Positions 1 through 8,249 of a DNA stretch of 64,000 nucleotides are shown here, one piece after another. Position numbers and translations under genes: made by a program. A model generated the notes under the pieces. The model had not been told where the DNA came from, did not search any database, and worked only from the letters and a program-made list of their open reading frames with translations. Positions within the stretch are counted from its first letter, which is position 1. Each line of letters begins with the position of its first letter. This DNA is from Gilvimarinus sp. DA14. GTDB taxonomy: Bacteria > Pseudomonadota > Gammaproteobacteria > Pseudomonadales > Cellvibrionaceae. The stretch is taken from assembly GCF_024204685.1 (NCBI RefSeq), contig NZ_CP100350.1:3374501-3438500 (forward strand), read 5' to 3'.

Positions 1-228
1 GGCAATGGGCTCGCACAGGCGGGCATGCGCTGCCAGCGCCTGGGCCGCGTACTCGACCCCGCTGAAGACCGACAGTTCACCGTTAATGCGCAGCGGATGC
101 TGAGCCCAAACGGGTGCAGCAGCGCAGCAGATAATATGTGAATCGCTGTGCTCAATGATAGAATCCAGCAGCACCATAGGCGGGGCGTGCGGCAGAAGCT
201 GTTCTGGTGGTGGGTAGGACACACTCAT
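1..228 (-). CDS. ApeP-like hotdog dehydratase, partial at window edge
   Basis: The reverse strand from position 228 is open to the window edge for 76 codons, starting at an ATG. The product begins MSVSYPPPEQLLPHAPPM, then LLDSI, and later has FSGVEYAAQALAAHA. This is the same pattern as the ApeP-type dehydratase at 14617-15093 (IPHRPPM..LVDRV, then AGIEFMAQTAAVW). ApeP-family hotdog proteins dehydrate beta-hydroxyacyl-ACP intermediates during aryl polyene elongation. The histidine of LLPHAPPM aligns with the catalytic histidine. The gene is divergent from 263-553 with only 34 bp between starts. The C-terminal half lies outside the window, so function is assigned from the N-terminal half only. 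Confidence 0.75.
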   Translation of the reverse strand, partial: MSVSYPPPEQLLPHAPPMVLLDSIIEHSDSHIICCAAAPVWAQHPLRINGELSVFSGVEYAAQALAAHARLCEPIA

Positions 229-262
229 AGGTAATCGATGGATAAAAAGGGCATGATACCTC

Positions 263-553
263 ATGTGCGAAAACTTTAGCGTAAGTCGAGAGGCCGCGTG
301 TGTACAGGGACATTTCCCCGGCGCTTCTGTAGTGCCTGGCGCTTATTTGCTGGCGCAGCTGCACCTGGCGTTTGGACGGCGGCACAACTGCGCTGGGGGA
401 TTAATCTGGCAGAAAGTTAAATTTATTTCTCCTGTAGTGCCGGATGAAACAGTTTCCCTGCACTGGGATGAAAGCGCCTGGCCCAGAGTTAGGGTGAAAC
501 TAAAGGTCGGTGATGAAACTAGATTACAAGCTTCGGCCACGGCCAGTGAATAA
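263..553 (+). CDS. Small hotdog-fold beta-hydroxyacyl-ACP dehydratase-like protein
   Basis: A 96-residue protein with the FabA/FabZ-type hotdog signature GHFPGASVVPGAYLL; the histidine is residue 17. It probably acts on ACP-bound beta-hydroxyacyl intermediates of the aryl polyene pathway in the cytoplasm. It resembles the ApeI-like protein at 4660-5019 (GHFDDLPVLAGVVQ) but is shorter. The ATG at 263 is forced, because an in-frame TGA lies at 254-256. It heads the long + strand cluster, 149 bp before the next gene, and is divergent from the apeP-like gene at 1-228. Two ApeI-like proteins in one cluster is unusual, and this one could be a redundant or accessory dehydratase. Confidence 0.65.
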   Translation: MCENFSVSREAACVQGHFPGASVVPGAYLLAQLHLAFGRRHNCAGGLIWQKVKFISPVVPDETVSLHWDESAWPRVRVKLKVGDETRLQASATASE

Positions 554-702
554 GCGGGCGTTTAACACTAATTAATCTGCGCACCGCAGGTGGGTCGTGT
601 AAAATGACGCCGGTTTTCATTGGTTCCGATACTCATTTTCGCTCGAACAGGATGAAGCCCCAGCGTCCGGGCGCGCTCGGACGATAACTACGGATCACAC
701 TT

Positions 703-1434
703 ATGCACGCGAGGGTAATACAGCTATCGGCCTGGGCTCCGGGTTTTAGCCGGGCGCATGACTGGGGCTGTTTCAACCCCAACGAGCTCCCCTCTGGAAA
801 TGAAAAGCCGCCGGCCAAGCAGGTGCCCGCCATGACTCGTAGACGTCTGACCCGCTGGGGGCGGCAGGCGCTTGAGGTGTGCGAGGCCGCTGGTGAAGAA
901 TTGACACCGGACACACCGGTGGTATTTTCGTCGCGTCATGGCGACACCGCCCGCACCTATAAACTACTCGCCGCCCTCGCTGAGGGTCAGCCGCTATCTC
1001 CCAATGGTTTTAGCTTGTCCGTGCACAATTCGGCGCTGGGCATATTCAGTATATTGCGGCAGATAACGGCGCCCGGTATCGCCCTGGCGGCGGGGCGAGA
1101 CACCTTCGCCGCAGCCTGGTGCGAAGCGCTGAGCTGGCTGGATCAAGGGGCCCCTCAAGTGCTACTGGTGCACACCGATGAGCCTTTGCAGGGGGTGTAT
1201 CGGCCGTTTGCGGATGAACAAGAAATGCCTGCGGCGGTGGCCTTGTTATTAGCACCCGAGCAGGCTGACGCAGGGCGCAGGGTATCTTTGCGCATGCAGC
1301 CAGTGCAGCAAGAGCCATCCGAGCATTCACTGATGATTTCGTTCTTACACTGGTGGTACAGCGGCGCTGAAAGCCTCGAGGTGAGCACCGATCAACACAC
1401 CTGGCAGTGGCGTCGCGATGCTGACCCGGTTTAA
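703..1434 (+). CDS. apeC: Beta-ketoacyl synthase N-domain-like protein (chain-length-factor type, ApeC-like)
   Basis: This 243-residue protein resembles the beta-ketoacyl synthase-like N-terminal domain found in aryl polyene and xanthomonadin clusters. It has the order VVFSSRHGDTART, then FSLSVHNSALGIFSILRQ and LLVHTDEPL, like a truncated ketosynthase. No active-site cysteine is present where ketosynthases carry it (SVHNSALG instead of a TACSS-like motif). ApeC-type subunits are thought to pair with the ketosynthase ApeO as a chain-length factor. The gene overlaps the next by 17 bp, which supports co-translation. The letter is assigned by fold and position. A sequence resembling a -10 (TGTAAAAT, 598-605) lies about 100 bp upstream. 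Confidence 0.72.
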   Translation: MHARVIQLSAWAPGFSRAHDWGCFNPNELPSGNEKPPAKQVPAMTRRRLTRWGRQALEVCEAAGEELTPDTPVVFSSRHGDTARTYKLLAALAEGQPLSPNGFSLSVHNSALGIFSILRQITAPGIALAAGRDTFAAAWCEALSWLDQGAPQVLLVHTDEPLQGVYRPFADEQEMPAAVALLLAPEQADAGRRVSLRMQPVQQEPSEHSLMISFLHWWYSGAESLEVSTDQHTWQWRRDADPV

Positions 1435-2206
1435 GTTCTGGGGTGATAGGCTGTGGCGCACTTTAGCCACGGGCCTATGTTTCGCCAGCTTTTCTGTGCT
1501 TGCTTTGGCGCAGAGCCTGCTGGTGTTTCCGGTAATTTACGCTCTGCCCGGCACCCGGCTTAACAAGGCGGCAAAGGTCAGGGCGATACAGCAGCGCAGC
1601 TTTTTTTGTTTTGTTCGTTTTATGGAATGGCTGGGGTTGATTCGGGTGAGCCTGCACAATACCGAGTTACTGCAGCGCGCCGGAGGGTGCCTGGTGGTAG
1701 CCAATCACCCAACCTTGATAGATGTGGTGATACTATTCTCGCGCCTGCCCAAAGCCAACTGCGTGGTAAAAGGCGAGCTTTGGCGCAATGCGTATATCCG
1801 TGGCGTTATGCTGGCCGGTGGTTTTATTAGCAATGCCAGTGGCAAAGAGCTGCTGCAGGGGTGTCAGCAGGCATTGGACAGCGGCCAGGCCGTGTTGATT
1901 TTTCCCGAGGGATCGCGCAGTGTGCCGGGCCAGCCACTGGCGTTTAAAAGAGGGGCTGCGAATGTCGCCGTGCGCACTCAAGCGCCTATAGTGACGGCAT
2001 TTATTACCTGTGAACCACTTACTTTGGTAAAGGGGGCGCCCTGGTATCAAATTCCGCCGCGGCGGGCCGATATTAACGTGTACTTTCACGAAATTATTAC
2101 GCCGTCTCAGGTGATTGACGATTTCGATGACAAACCCAAGGCGGCGCGCCTTTTGACGCGCTACCTGGAAGATTATTATACAGAAGGTCTAAAGCGCTAT
2201 GGCTGA
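1418..2206 (+). CDS. 1-acyl-glycerol-3-phosphate acyltransferase-like protein (ApeD position)
   Basis: A PlsC-family acyltransferase of 262 residues. It has an N-terminal hydrophobic segment (about residues 15-42), the HX4D motif as NHPTLID (H97, D102) and the substrate-binding motif FPEGSRS (162-168). It most likely works at the inner membrane and transfers the aryl polyene chain or a fatty acid to a glyco- or glycerolipid carrier; APE pigments are known to be attached to a lipid anchor. It overlaps the preceding gene by 17 bp and the following ACP gene by 8 bp. By order it corresponds to apeD. The exact acceptor cannot be read from sequence. Confidence 0.8.
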   Translation: MLTRFKFWGDRLWRTLATGLCFASFSVLALAQSLLVFPVIYALPGTRLNKAAKVRAIQQRSFFCFVRFMEWLGLIRVSLHNTELLQRAGGCLVVANHPTLIDVVILFSRLPKANCVVKGELWRNAYIRGVMLAGGFISNASGKELLQGCQQALDSGQAVLIFPEGSRSVPGQPLAFKRGAANVAVRTQAPIVTAFITCEPLTLVKGAPWYQIPPRRADINVYFHEIITPSQVIDDFDDKPKAARLLTRYLEDYYTEGLKRYG

Positions 2207-2459
2207 TATCGATACTGATATTAAACAGATGATTATTACGGAGCTGGAGCTGGAAGATATTGAGGTTGAGGACATCGATACGGAAGCGCCACTGTTTGGC
2301 GAGGGCTTGGGGCTGGATTCTATTGATGCCCTGGAGCTTGGTTTGGCGTTGCAAAAACGTTTTAACGTAAAAATTGATGCAAATTCAGATCAAAATAAAG
2401 AGCATTTTCGCAGCGTAGCCAGCCTGCGGGAGTTTGTCCTGGCACAAACGGCTTCGTAA
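2199..2459 (+). CDS. apeE: Acyl carrier protein (ApeE-like)
   Basis: An acidic 86-residue acyl carrier protein. The phosphopantetheine attachment motif is GLGLDSIDALEL, with the modified serine at residue 41. In type II aryl polyene synthases one of two ACPs carries the growing polyene. The start ATG overlaps the acyltransferase stop by 8 bp. The second ACP follows 23 bp downstream. Which of the pair carries the aryl starter and which the malonyl extender cannot be told here; the letter follows cluster order. Confidence 0.9.
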   Translation: MADIDTDIKQMIITELELEDIEVEDIDTEAPLFGEGLGLDSIDALELGLALQKRFNVKIDANSDQNKEHFRSVASLREFVLAQTAS

Positions 2460-2482
2460 CACGCGACACAACAGATACCATC

Positions 2483-2731
2483 ATGAATAAAGACGAAATT
2501 TACAGTGAACTGAAAACCGTCCTCATCAATTCATTTATGATCGAGGAAGAGGACATTTCTCCCGAGGCAGATCTTTACGCCGATCTGGATTTCGATAGCA
2601 TTGATGCTATTGATCTGGCCGCCAAAATTCACAGCGTGACCGGCAAGCAGCTTAAGCCCGAGCAGTTTAAAGGCGTACGCACCATTGGTGATGCGGTTAA
2701 CGTCATCGACGAGCTTTTGAGGGCGGGGTGA
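2483..2731 (+). CDS. apeF: Acyl carrier protein (ApeF-like)
   Basis: A second acidic acyl carrier protein of 82 residues. Its carrier motif is DLDFDSIDAIDL, with the attachment serine at residue 39. It differs clearly from the ACP at 2199-2459, so the two are not a recent duplication. Paired ACPs are a hallmark of APE clusters. Its stop codon overlaps the GTG start of the membrane protein at 2728. Confidence 0.9.
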   Translation: MNKDEIYSELKTVLINSFMIEEEDISPEADLYADLDFDSIDAIDLAAKIHSVTGKQLKPEQFKGVRTIGDAVNVIDELLRAG

Positions 2732-3288
2732 CCCGCGCATTGGCGGGCTTGGCCGCGTTGCTATTGCTGCTGTACCCGCTACTGATTTATTTTGGCGGCC
2801 AGTGGCTGGAGCCTCGTTATCTTGGTTTAGCGCTGGCGAGCATTTATGGTTTGCGCCTATTTCTGACCGCTCGCCGGTGGGAGGCAAAGCTTGCAATTGG
2901 TATTGCCTTGGGCTTGCTTGCGGCGGCGCTGTGGCACTGGAATGACGAGCGCTTGCTGAGGCTTTGGCCGGCGCTGATAAACGCCCTGCTGGCCTGTTAT
3001 TTTACTTATACCCTATATCGTCCGCCGACCTTGCCTGCACGTATGGCAAGCCGCGAGTTTAGTCATGGCCTGCCGCCGTTAGTGGAGTGGTATACCCGTA
3101 AAGTGACCCAGGTATGGGTTGTATTCTTTGTTTTTAATGGTGCGCTTGCTTGCTACACAGCACTGTTCAGCAGTCGCGAGCTTTGGGCCTTGTACAATGG
3201 CTTGCTGGCTTACGGCCTCATCGGGCTGTTGTTCGCACTGGAATATGGCTACCGAACTTTTATATTTAAGAAAAAACATGGATTGTAA
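2728..3288 (+). CDS. APE cluster membrane protein (ApeG position)
   Basis: A 186-residue polytopic membrane protein with about five hydrophobic segments. It starts at a GTG that overlaps the ACP stop (TGA 2729-2731). It resembles the small integral membrane protein found between the ACPs and the acyl-ACP ligase in aryl polyene and xanthomonadin clusters (COG4648-like). No catalytic motif is visible, and a role in anchoring or exporting the polyene-lipid is only an inference from context. The ligase gene begins inside its last codons. Confidence 0.65.
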   Translation: MTRALAGLAALLLLLYPLLIYFGGQWLEPRYLGLALASIYGLRLFLTARRWEAKLAIGIALGLLAAALWHWNDERLLRLWPALINALLACYFTYTLYRPPTLPARMASREFSHGLPPLVEWYTRKVTQVWVVFFVFNGALACYTALFSSRELWALYNGLLAYGLIGLLFALEYGYRTFIFKKKHGL

Positions 3289-4663
3289 GCCGTCAATAAA
3301 CTTGCGTAAGCAAGGCTTGTTCTATTCCGAGCAGGTGCTGGCCTATCGAGGTGAGGACGCGATTACCCGGGCCGATTTTTGTCGTCAATTGCAGGCCTAT
3401 TACCGGGCCCTGCGTGTCCGGCCCGAGCACAGAGTGTGCCTCTGGTTAAGCTCGGGGGTAGATTTTCTCGCCGCTGTGCTGGCCCTTGCCATGGCCGGCA
3501 AACGTACCGTCATGCCGCATAATCTACAGCCCCAATCGGCCCGTGAGCTCGAACCTCATTTCGATGCTTTAATTACCGATACACCAATTGCTGAGATCGA
3601 TTGTCCACAGTGGTCTCCGGCGGAATTATCTGCGCTCAATGCGGACGATAACTGCGTTGATGAGGAGGCGTTAACACGCCCGGCTGAGCTGCTGTTGTTT
3701 ACTTCGGGTAGCACCGGCGCCCCCGAGCCCGTAGTGAAAAAGCTTACCGATTTCGAGCATGAAATCGCGGCGTTAAATCTCGCTTTTGCCGACAACGTAG
3801 GCTCCACAACGGTGGCCGCCACGGTCAGCCACCAGCATATTTACGGTCTACTGCATGTGCTTTTTTGGCCGCTGGCGCGCGGTGCGAGTTTTATCGATGG
3901 CAGCTGCCATTTCCCCGAGCTGTTGGCGAGCTATGCCGAGCAGCATAAAAAGTTGGTGCTAGTCTCAAGCCCAACACATTTGACCCGCCTGCCTCTAAGC
4001 GAGGAATTTGTCGCGAGTGCCAAATCTTATCGAGCGATATTCTCCTCCGGCGGCTTATTGACGCCAGAGGCCGCCCTGGCCATGGCCGGCGTGTGCGATA
4101 AAGCGCCGCTGGAAATTTTAGGCAGCACTGAAACCGGCGGAGTGGCCTGGCGCTGCCAGACGGATGGACCTTTGTGGCAGCCACTGCCTGGCGTGCAGAT
4201 CATGGAGGGCGAGGCCAAAGCGCTGGTGGTAAGTGCCGCTCATGTAGGTCAAGCTGGGCGCTTTACCATGGGCGACTGTATCACTCTGCAAGGCGAGGGT
4301 TGTTTTGCGTTGTTGGGGCGCAAAGATAAAATCGTCAAAGTGGAAGGCAAGCGTTTATCCTTAACGGAATTAGAGCGGCGCTTGGCACAAAACGCTCTGG
4401 TGCACCAGGCAAGTGCCGCAATTTTAAAAGGCAAAAGAGATGAAGTGGTGGCGCTGGTGAGTCTGGCCGAGCCGGGGCGGGAGTATTTGGCCGCGCGGGG
4501 TAAAAGAGCCTTGAACCAGTTACTGCGTGAGTATTTACGGCAGTATTTCGAAGCGCCATTGTTGCCCCGACGTTGGCGTTATGTGGCAGAGCTGCCACGC
4601 AACAGTCAGGGCAAGTTGCCCCAGAATGAAGTGCTAAAACTGTTTCACCAGGAGGGAGCATGA
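3278..4663 (+). CDS. apeH: AMP-dependent acyl-ACP ligase (ApeH-like)
   Basis: An adenylate-forming enzyme of 461 residues. It has the P-loop-like A3 motif TSGSTG (142-147), the A5-type motif GSTETGG, the GRKDKIVKVEG hinge and a terminal NSQGKLPQ lysine motif. In the APE pathway this enzyme activates the aryl starter acid and loads it on an ACP. Here the starter could be the aryl acrylate made by the ammonia-lyase at 6699-8249. I chose ATG 3278 (MDCKPSINLRKQGLF), which overlaps the previous gene by 11 bp; an ATG at 3245 is also in frame. The longer open frame back to 3119 lies inside the membrane protein gene and is not plausible. The protein is slightly short for the family. Confidence 0.85.
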   Translation: MDCKPSINLRKQGLFYSEQVLAYRGEDAITRADFCRQLQAYYRALRVRPEHRVCLWLSSGVDFLAAVLALAMAGKRTVMPHNLQPQSARELEPHFDALITDTPIAEIDCPQWSPAELSALNADDNCVDEEALTRPAELLLFTSGSTGAPEPVVKKLTDFEHEIAALNLAFADNVGSTTVAATVSHQHIYGLLHVLFWPLARGASFIDGSCHFPELLASYAEQHKKLVLVSSPTHLTRLPLSEEFVASAKSYRAIFSSGGLLTPEAALAMAGVCDKAPLEILGSTETGGVAWRCQTDGPLWQPLPGVQIMEGEAKALVVSAAHVGQAGRFTMGDCITLQGEGCFALLGRKDKIVKVEGKRLSLTELERRLAQNALVHQASAAILKGKRDEVVALVSLAEPGREYLAARGKRALNQLLREYLRQYFEAPLLPRRWRYVAELPRNSQGKLPQNEVLKLFHQEGA

Positions 4664-5019
4664 TTGCGCTGCCGCCGTCCATTGAATATTTGGATGTGTC
4701 CCATGAGCGTCTATTGTGTGAATTCGATTTACAGGCGGATCACCCCTGTTTTAGTGGCCACTTTGATGATTTGCCTGTGTTGGCGGGAGTGGTGCAGATT
4801 GCCTGGGTGTATCAGTTGGCGCGACGGCATTTTAACGGATCGCTGATATTTTCTGGATTAAAATCAAATAAATTTCAGCAGCTGGTGCGCCCGCCTGTTC
4901 GGCTGCGCTTGCAGTTAGATTACCAAGCGGAGAAAGGCTTGATTAAATTTACTTATCAAAGTGCGCGCGGGGTGACCGCCAAGGGCGCGATTGCGGTACA
5001 GAGGCACAGTGTTGACTGA
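4660..5019 (+). CDS. apeI: Hotdog beta-hydroxyacyl-ACP dehydratase (ApeI-like)
   Basis: A 119-residue single hotdog domain protein with the motif FSGHFDDLPVLAGVVQ (histidine 34). ApeI works with ApeP to dehydrate beta-hydroxyacyl-ACP intermediates into the conjugated polyene. The start ATG at 4660 follows a strong ribosome-binding site (AGGAGGG) and overlaps the end of the ligase gene by 4 bp. The glycosyltransferase start overlaps its last codons. Confidence 0.82.
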   Translation: MIALPPSIEYLDVSHERLLCEFDLQADHPCFSGHFDDLPVLAGVVQIAWVYQLARRHFNGSLIFSGLKSNKFQQLVRPPVRLRLQLDYQAEKGLIKFTYQSARGVTAKGAIAVQRHSVD

Positions 5020-5767
5020 AAGGCTGAAAGTGTGTGCGGTTATCCCGGTATACAATCACGCGCATTTAGTGGGTGCAACTGTGTCGCGGCTGCAATCTCA
5101 GGGGTTTAACTGTATTTTAGTTAATGACGGTGGCGACGAGGAGGCCACTGCCTTGTTACGCGAGTTAAGTGAATCAAGCGGTTGCGAGCTGGTTGAGCAG
5201 CGTCCAAACGGTGGCAAAGGGCGCGCGGTAATCCTGGGACTGCATCATGCCGCCAACCTCGGTTACAGTCACGTATTGCAAATCGATGCCGATGGCCAGC
5301 ACGACACAGACGACGTGCCGCGGCTGCTTTCCCTAGCCCAGCGTTATCCCCAAGCGGTTATCACCGGTGTGCCAGAGTATGATGAATCTGTGCCCAAGCA
5401 CAGACTGTACAGCCGTTACATTACCCATGTGTGGGTTTGGATCGAAACGCTATCGTTGGAAATCAAAGATTCCATGTGCGGTTTTCGCATTTATCCGGTG
5501 GCACCGGTGGTAGCGCTTTCGCGCCAGGTGTCGCTGGGCGGGCGTATGGACTTTGACACTGAAATATTGGTGCGTCTTTACTGGCGCGGGGTAAGAATCA
5601 TCTCTTTACCCACCCGGGTTATCTACCCCGAGCAGGGCATTTCAAACTTCCGTCTCTGGCGCGACAATCTTGTTATCAGCTGGATGCATACGCGGTTGGT
5701 GTTTGGCATGTTATTGCGTTTACCCAAGTTACTGTATTGGCAATTGCGGGGGCGTGACTGTGACTGA
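5009..5767 (+). CDS. Family 2 glycosyltransferase (ApeJ N-terminal half equivalent)
   Basis: A GT-A fold glycosyltransferase of about 252 residues. It has VIPVYNHAHLV near the N-terminus, the nucleotide-sugar/metal motif DADGQHD (D93, D95), and the acceptor-side MCGFRIYP and GGRMDFDTE motifs. It resembles dolichol-phosphate-mannose-type transferases. I prefer GTG 5009, which overlaps the apeI stop and has AGAGG upstream; a TTG at 4991 is the alternative. As I recall, APE clusters often carry one fused glycosyltransferase-acyltransferase protein (ApeJ); here the acyltransferase is a separate overlapping gene. It probably glycosylates the lipid anchor. Confidence 0.8.
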   Translation: MLTERLKVCAVIPVYNHAHLVGATVSRLQSQGFNCILVNDGGDEEATALLRELSESSGCELVEQRPNGGKGRAVILGLHHAANLGYSHVLQIDADGQHDTDDVPRLLSLAQRYPQAVITGVPEYDESVPKHRLYSRYITHVWVWIETLSLEIKDSMCGFRIYPVAPVVALSRQVSLGGRMDFDTEILVRLYWRGVRIISLPTRVIYPEQGISNFRLWRDNLVISWMHTRLVFGMLLRLPKLLYWQLRGRDCD

Positions 5768-6692
5768 CTGGCACCAGCAGAGCGAGCGCGGCAGCCGTTG
5801 GGGGATGGCCTTACTGTTTTGGCTGTATCGGCACGGTGGGCGGTTTGTGATTTTGCCGATAGTCTATCTGGTGGTTTTTTATTTTTTTCTTACCCGCGCG
5901 TCAACTCGCCGGTACAGCCGCTTGTATTTACGCCGCACCGGGTCCTCCAGCGGCTGGTGGCAAGTGTGGTTGCATCACTTGAGTTTTGCGCGCGCGCTGT
6001 TAGACAGGATTGCGGCCTGGATGGGGCGGCTGAAACGCACCGATGTCGATTTCTCCGGGCATCAGTTGCTACTGCAGCTGCAGCGCGAGAAAAAAGGCGC
6101 GGTTATGCTGGGTGCCCACTTTGGTAACCTGGAAATGTGTCGCGCGGTGGTGGAAAACGAAGGTGCGTTAAAGCTCAATGTTATTTTACACACTGCCAAT
6201 ACCCAGAACTTTAATCGCTTAATGGACAGCGCCAGCGATCAGGTGCAAGTGCGCTTAATTCAGGTAACGGAGGTGACTCCGGCCACCGCAATAGAGCTGC
6301 GGCAAAAGTTGGACGATGGCGAGTTCTTGATTCTGCTGGCCGATCGACTGCCCCCGGGTAATCAGCAGCGTTATTTTGCCCACTCTTTTTTGGGGGCGCC
6401 GGCGCACTTTCCCGTGGGCCCATTTTGGCTCGCGCTACTTTTGCAGGCACCGGTATTCTTTATGGCAGGCTATCGTACCGAAAAGGGCTATCGCGCCGAA
6501 TTGCAACCTCTGTACAACGGTGCCAAGGTCGCTAGAAGTGAGCGTGACGAAAAGTGCCGCACGCTGTTAACAGACTTTGTGCAACAGCTAGAGCCACTAT
6601 GTCGCCGCTACCCGCTGCAGTGGTTTAATTTTTACGATTTTTGGGGCGATGATAAACCCCGGCACGCCACCGATGATAACCAGGAGTCTTAG
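5760..6692 (+). CDS. LpxL/HtrB-type lipid acyltransferase (ApeJ C-terminal half equivalent)
   Basis: A 310-residue lysophospholipid/lipid A-type acyltransferase. It has one N-terminal membrane segment (about residues 26-44) and the HX4E catalytic motif GAHFGNLE (H120, E125). The downstream ADRLPPGNQQ and FPVGPFWLALL segments fit the family. The start is GTG 5760, or GTG 5754, which overlaps the glycosyltransferase stop by 8 bp. The enzyme likely transfers an acyl or polyenoyl chain to the anchor lipid at the inner membrane. It ends 6 bp before the ammonia-lyase gene. Confidence 0.8.
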   Translation: MTDWHQQSERGSRWGMALLFWLYRHGGRFVILPIVYLVVFYFFLTRASTRRYSRLYLRRTGSSSGWWQVWLHHLSFARALLDRIAAWMGRLKRTDVDFSGHQLLLQLQREKKGAVMLGAHFGNLEMCRAVVENEGALKLNVILHTANTQNFNRLMDSASDQVQVRLIQVTEVTPATAIELRQKLDDGEFLILLADRLPPGNQQRYFAHSFLGAPAHFPVGPFWLALLLQAPVFFMAGYRTEKGYRAELQPLYNGAKVARSERDEKCRTLLTDFVQQLEPLCRRYPLQWFNFYDFWGDDKPRHATDDNQES

Positions 6693-6698
6693 CGCGTA

Positions 6699-8249
6699 AT
6701 GACATCAAGCACTGCCCCAGTAGAGTTCGGCGCAAAGCCAGTAACCATTGAAGACGTTGTCGCCATTGCTCGTGGAGCTGGCGCACAAATTACCGATGAT
6801 GCTGAGGCCTGTGCGCGTATCAATGCCAGTGCCAGGTTTGTCGCTGATCTGTGGCGAGAAGAGGGCGTCATCTATGGCGTGACAACCGGCTATGGTGACT
6901 CTTGTACCGTCTCTATTCCGTCCCATTTGGTTGAAGAGCTGCCCTTACATTTAACCCGGTTTCACGGCTGCGGTTTGGGCCGGGAGTTTGACGCTATACA
7001 GGGGCGGGCCATTCTGGCAGCGCGGTTAGCATCTTTGTCGCGGGGCTATTCAGGTGTGAGAATGGAGTTGCTCCAGCGCCTAGCTCAGTATATCAACTTG
7101 GGTATTGTGCCTGTGATACCCGAGGAGGGCTCGGTGGGGGCCAGTGGTGACCTGACCCCTCTATCTTACGTAGCGGCCAGCCTGATTGGCGAGCGCGAAG
7201 TTTACTATCAAGGCGTTCGCAAGCCTGTTGCCGACGTACTTGCTGGCGTCAACCTACAACCTTTGCGCTTGATGCCTAAAGAGGGTTTGGCGATTATGAA
7301 TGGCACCGCAGTGATGACGGCGGTGGCCTGTCTGGCGTTTGATAGGGCGCAATACCTCGCCAAGCTGGCAACTCGGATTACCGCCATGGTCAGCGTTGCG
7401 CTCAAGGGCAATAGCAACCATTTTGACGGCAAGCTGTTTTCCGTAAAACCACATCCGGGGCAGGGCCAAATCGCCCGTTGGATTCATCAAGATTTACACG
7501 CGCCCGAAGTGGAGCGCAACTCGGATCGACTGCAAGATCGCTACTCGGTACGCTGTGCCCCACATATTATCGGCGTGCTGCAAGATTCTTTGCCCTGGTT
7601 GCGTCAGTTTATCGAAACCGAACTGAACAGCGCCAACGACAATCCCATTATTGATGGTGAAGATGAGCATGTACTGCACGGCGGTCACTTTTACGGTGGG
7701 CACATAGCCTTTGCCATGGATTCATTAAAAGTAGCGGTCGCCAATGTGGCTGACTTAATTGATCGTCAGCTGGCGCTGCTGATGGACATAAAATTCAACA
7801 ACGGTTTGCCAGCCAATTTATCCGGCGCTAAGGCGGAACGCAGTATGATTAACCACGGTTTTAAAGCGGTGCAGATTGGCGCTTCGGCCTGGACCGCCGA
7901 AGCACTGAAACACACCATGCCCGCCAGTGTATTTTCGCGCTCCACCGAATGTCACAACCAAGATAAAGTCAGTATGGGTACCATTGCCGCGCGGGACTGT
8001 CTGCGAGTACTTGAACTAACCGAGCAGGTGGCCGCCGCCGGATTACTCGCGTCGACCCAGGCGCTGCACTTGCGTCAGCAGCAAGCGGGCTTTAAGCAGC
8101 AAACTATCACCCCCGCCTTGCAGGCGATGGCAAATAAGGTGACAGAGTATTTTGATTTGGTCGAGGAAGATCGGCCGCTGGAGGGCGTGCTGCGCCAAAG
8201 CCTAGCACTGATACGCGAACAACACTGGGAGTTATACCCCGATGAGTAA
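6699..8249 (+). CDS. MIO-dependent aromatic amino acid ammonia-lyase (HAL/TAL/PAL family)
   Basis: A full-length 516-residue member of the histidine/phenylalanine/tyrosine ammonia-lyase family. The MIO cofactor triad Ala148-Ser149-Gly150 sits in GSVGASGDLTPLS, the catalytic loop tyrosine is in VIYGVTTGYG (Y59), and NSANDNPI and the FH selectivity pair (F88-H89) are present. These enzymes eliminate ammonia from histidine, tyrosine or phenylalanine. Within an APE operon the likely product is cinnamate or p-coumarate as polyene starter, as TAL does for flexirubin in Flavobacterium. F88-H89 is a mixed signature (HAL has S-H, TAL H-L, PAL F-L in the classical enzymes), so the substrate is not decided. 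It overlaps the thioesterase gene by 8 bp, so it belongs to this operon and not to histidine degradation. Confidence 0.88.
   Translation: MTSSTAPVEFGAKPVTIEDVVAIARGAGAQITDDAEACARINASARFVADLWREEGVIYGVTTGYGDSCTVSIPSHLVEELPLHLTRFHGCGLGREFDAIQGRAILAARLASLSRGYSGVRMELLQRLAQYINLGIVPVIPEEGSVGASGDLTPLSYVAASLIGEREVYYQGVRKPVADVLAGVNLQPLRLMPKEGLAIMNGTAVMTAVACLAFDRAQYLAKLATRITAMVSVALKGNSNHFDGKLFSVKPHPGQGQIARWIHQDLHAPEVERNSDRLQDRYSVRCAPHIIGVLQDSLPWLRQFIETELNSANDNPIIDGEDEHVLHGGHFYGGHIAFAMDSLKVAVANVADLIDRQLALLMDIKFNNGLPANLSGAKAERSMINHGFKAVQIGASAWTAEALKHTMPASVFSRSTECHNQDKVSMGTIAARDCLRVLELTEQVAAAGLLASTQALHLRQQQAGFKQQTITPALQAMANKVTEYFDLVEEDRPLEGVLRQSLALIREQHWELYPDE

Noticed and set aside
3119-3277. Long N-terminal extension of the acyl-ACP ligase frame
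   Set aside because: It lies wholly inside the upstream membrane protein gene, encodes cysteine-rich nonsense, and lacks family similarity; the start at 3278 fits better.
6699-8249. Histidine utilisation (hut) gene
   Set aside because: No hutU, hutI or hutG lies nearby and the gene is translationally coupled within the aryl polyene operon.
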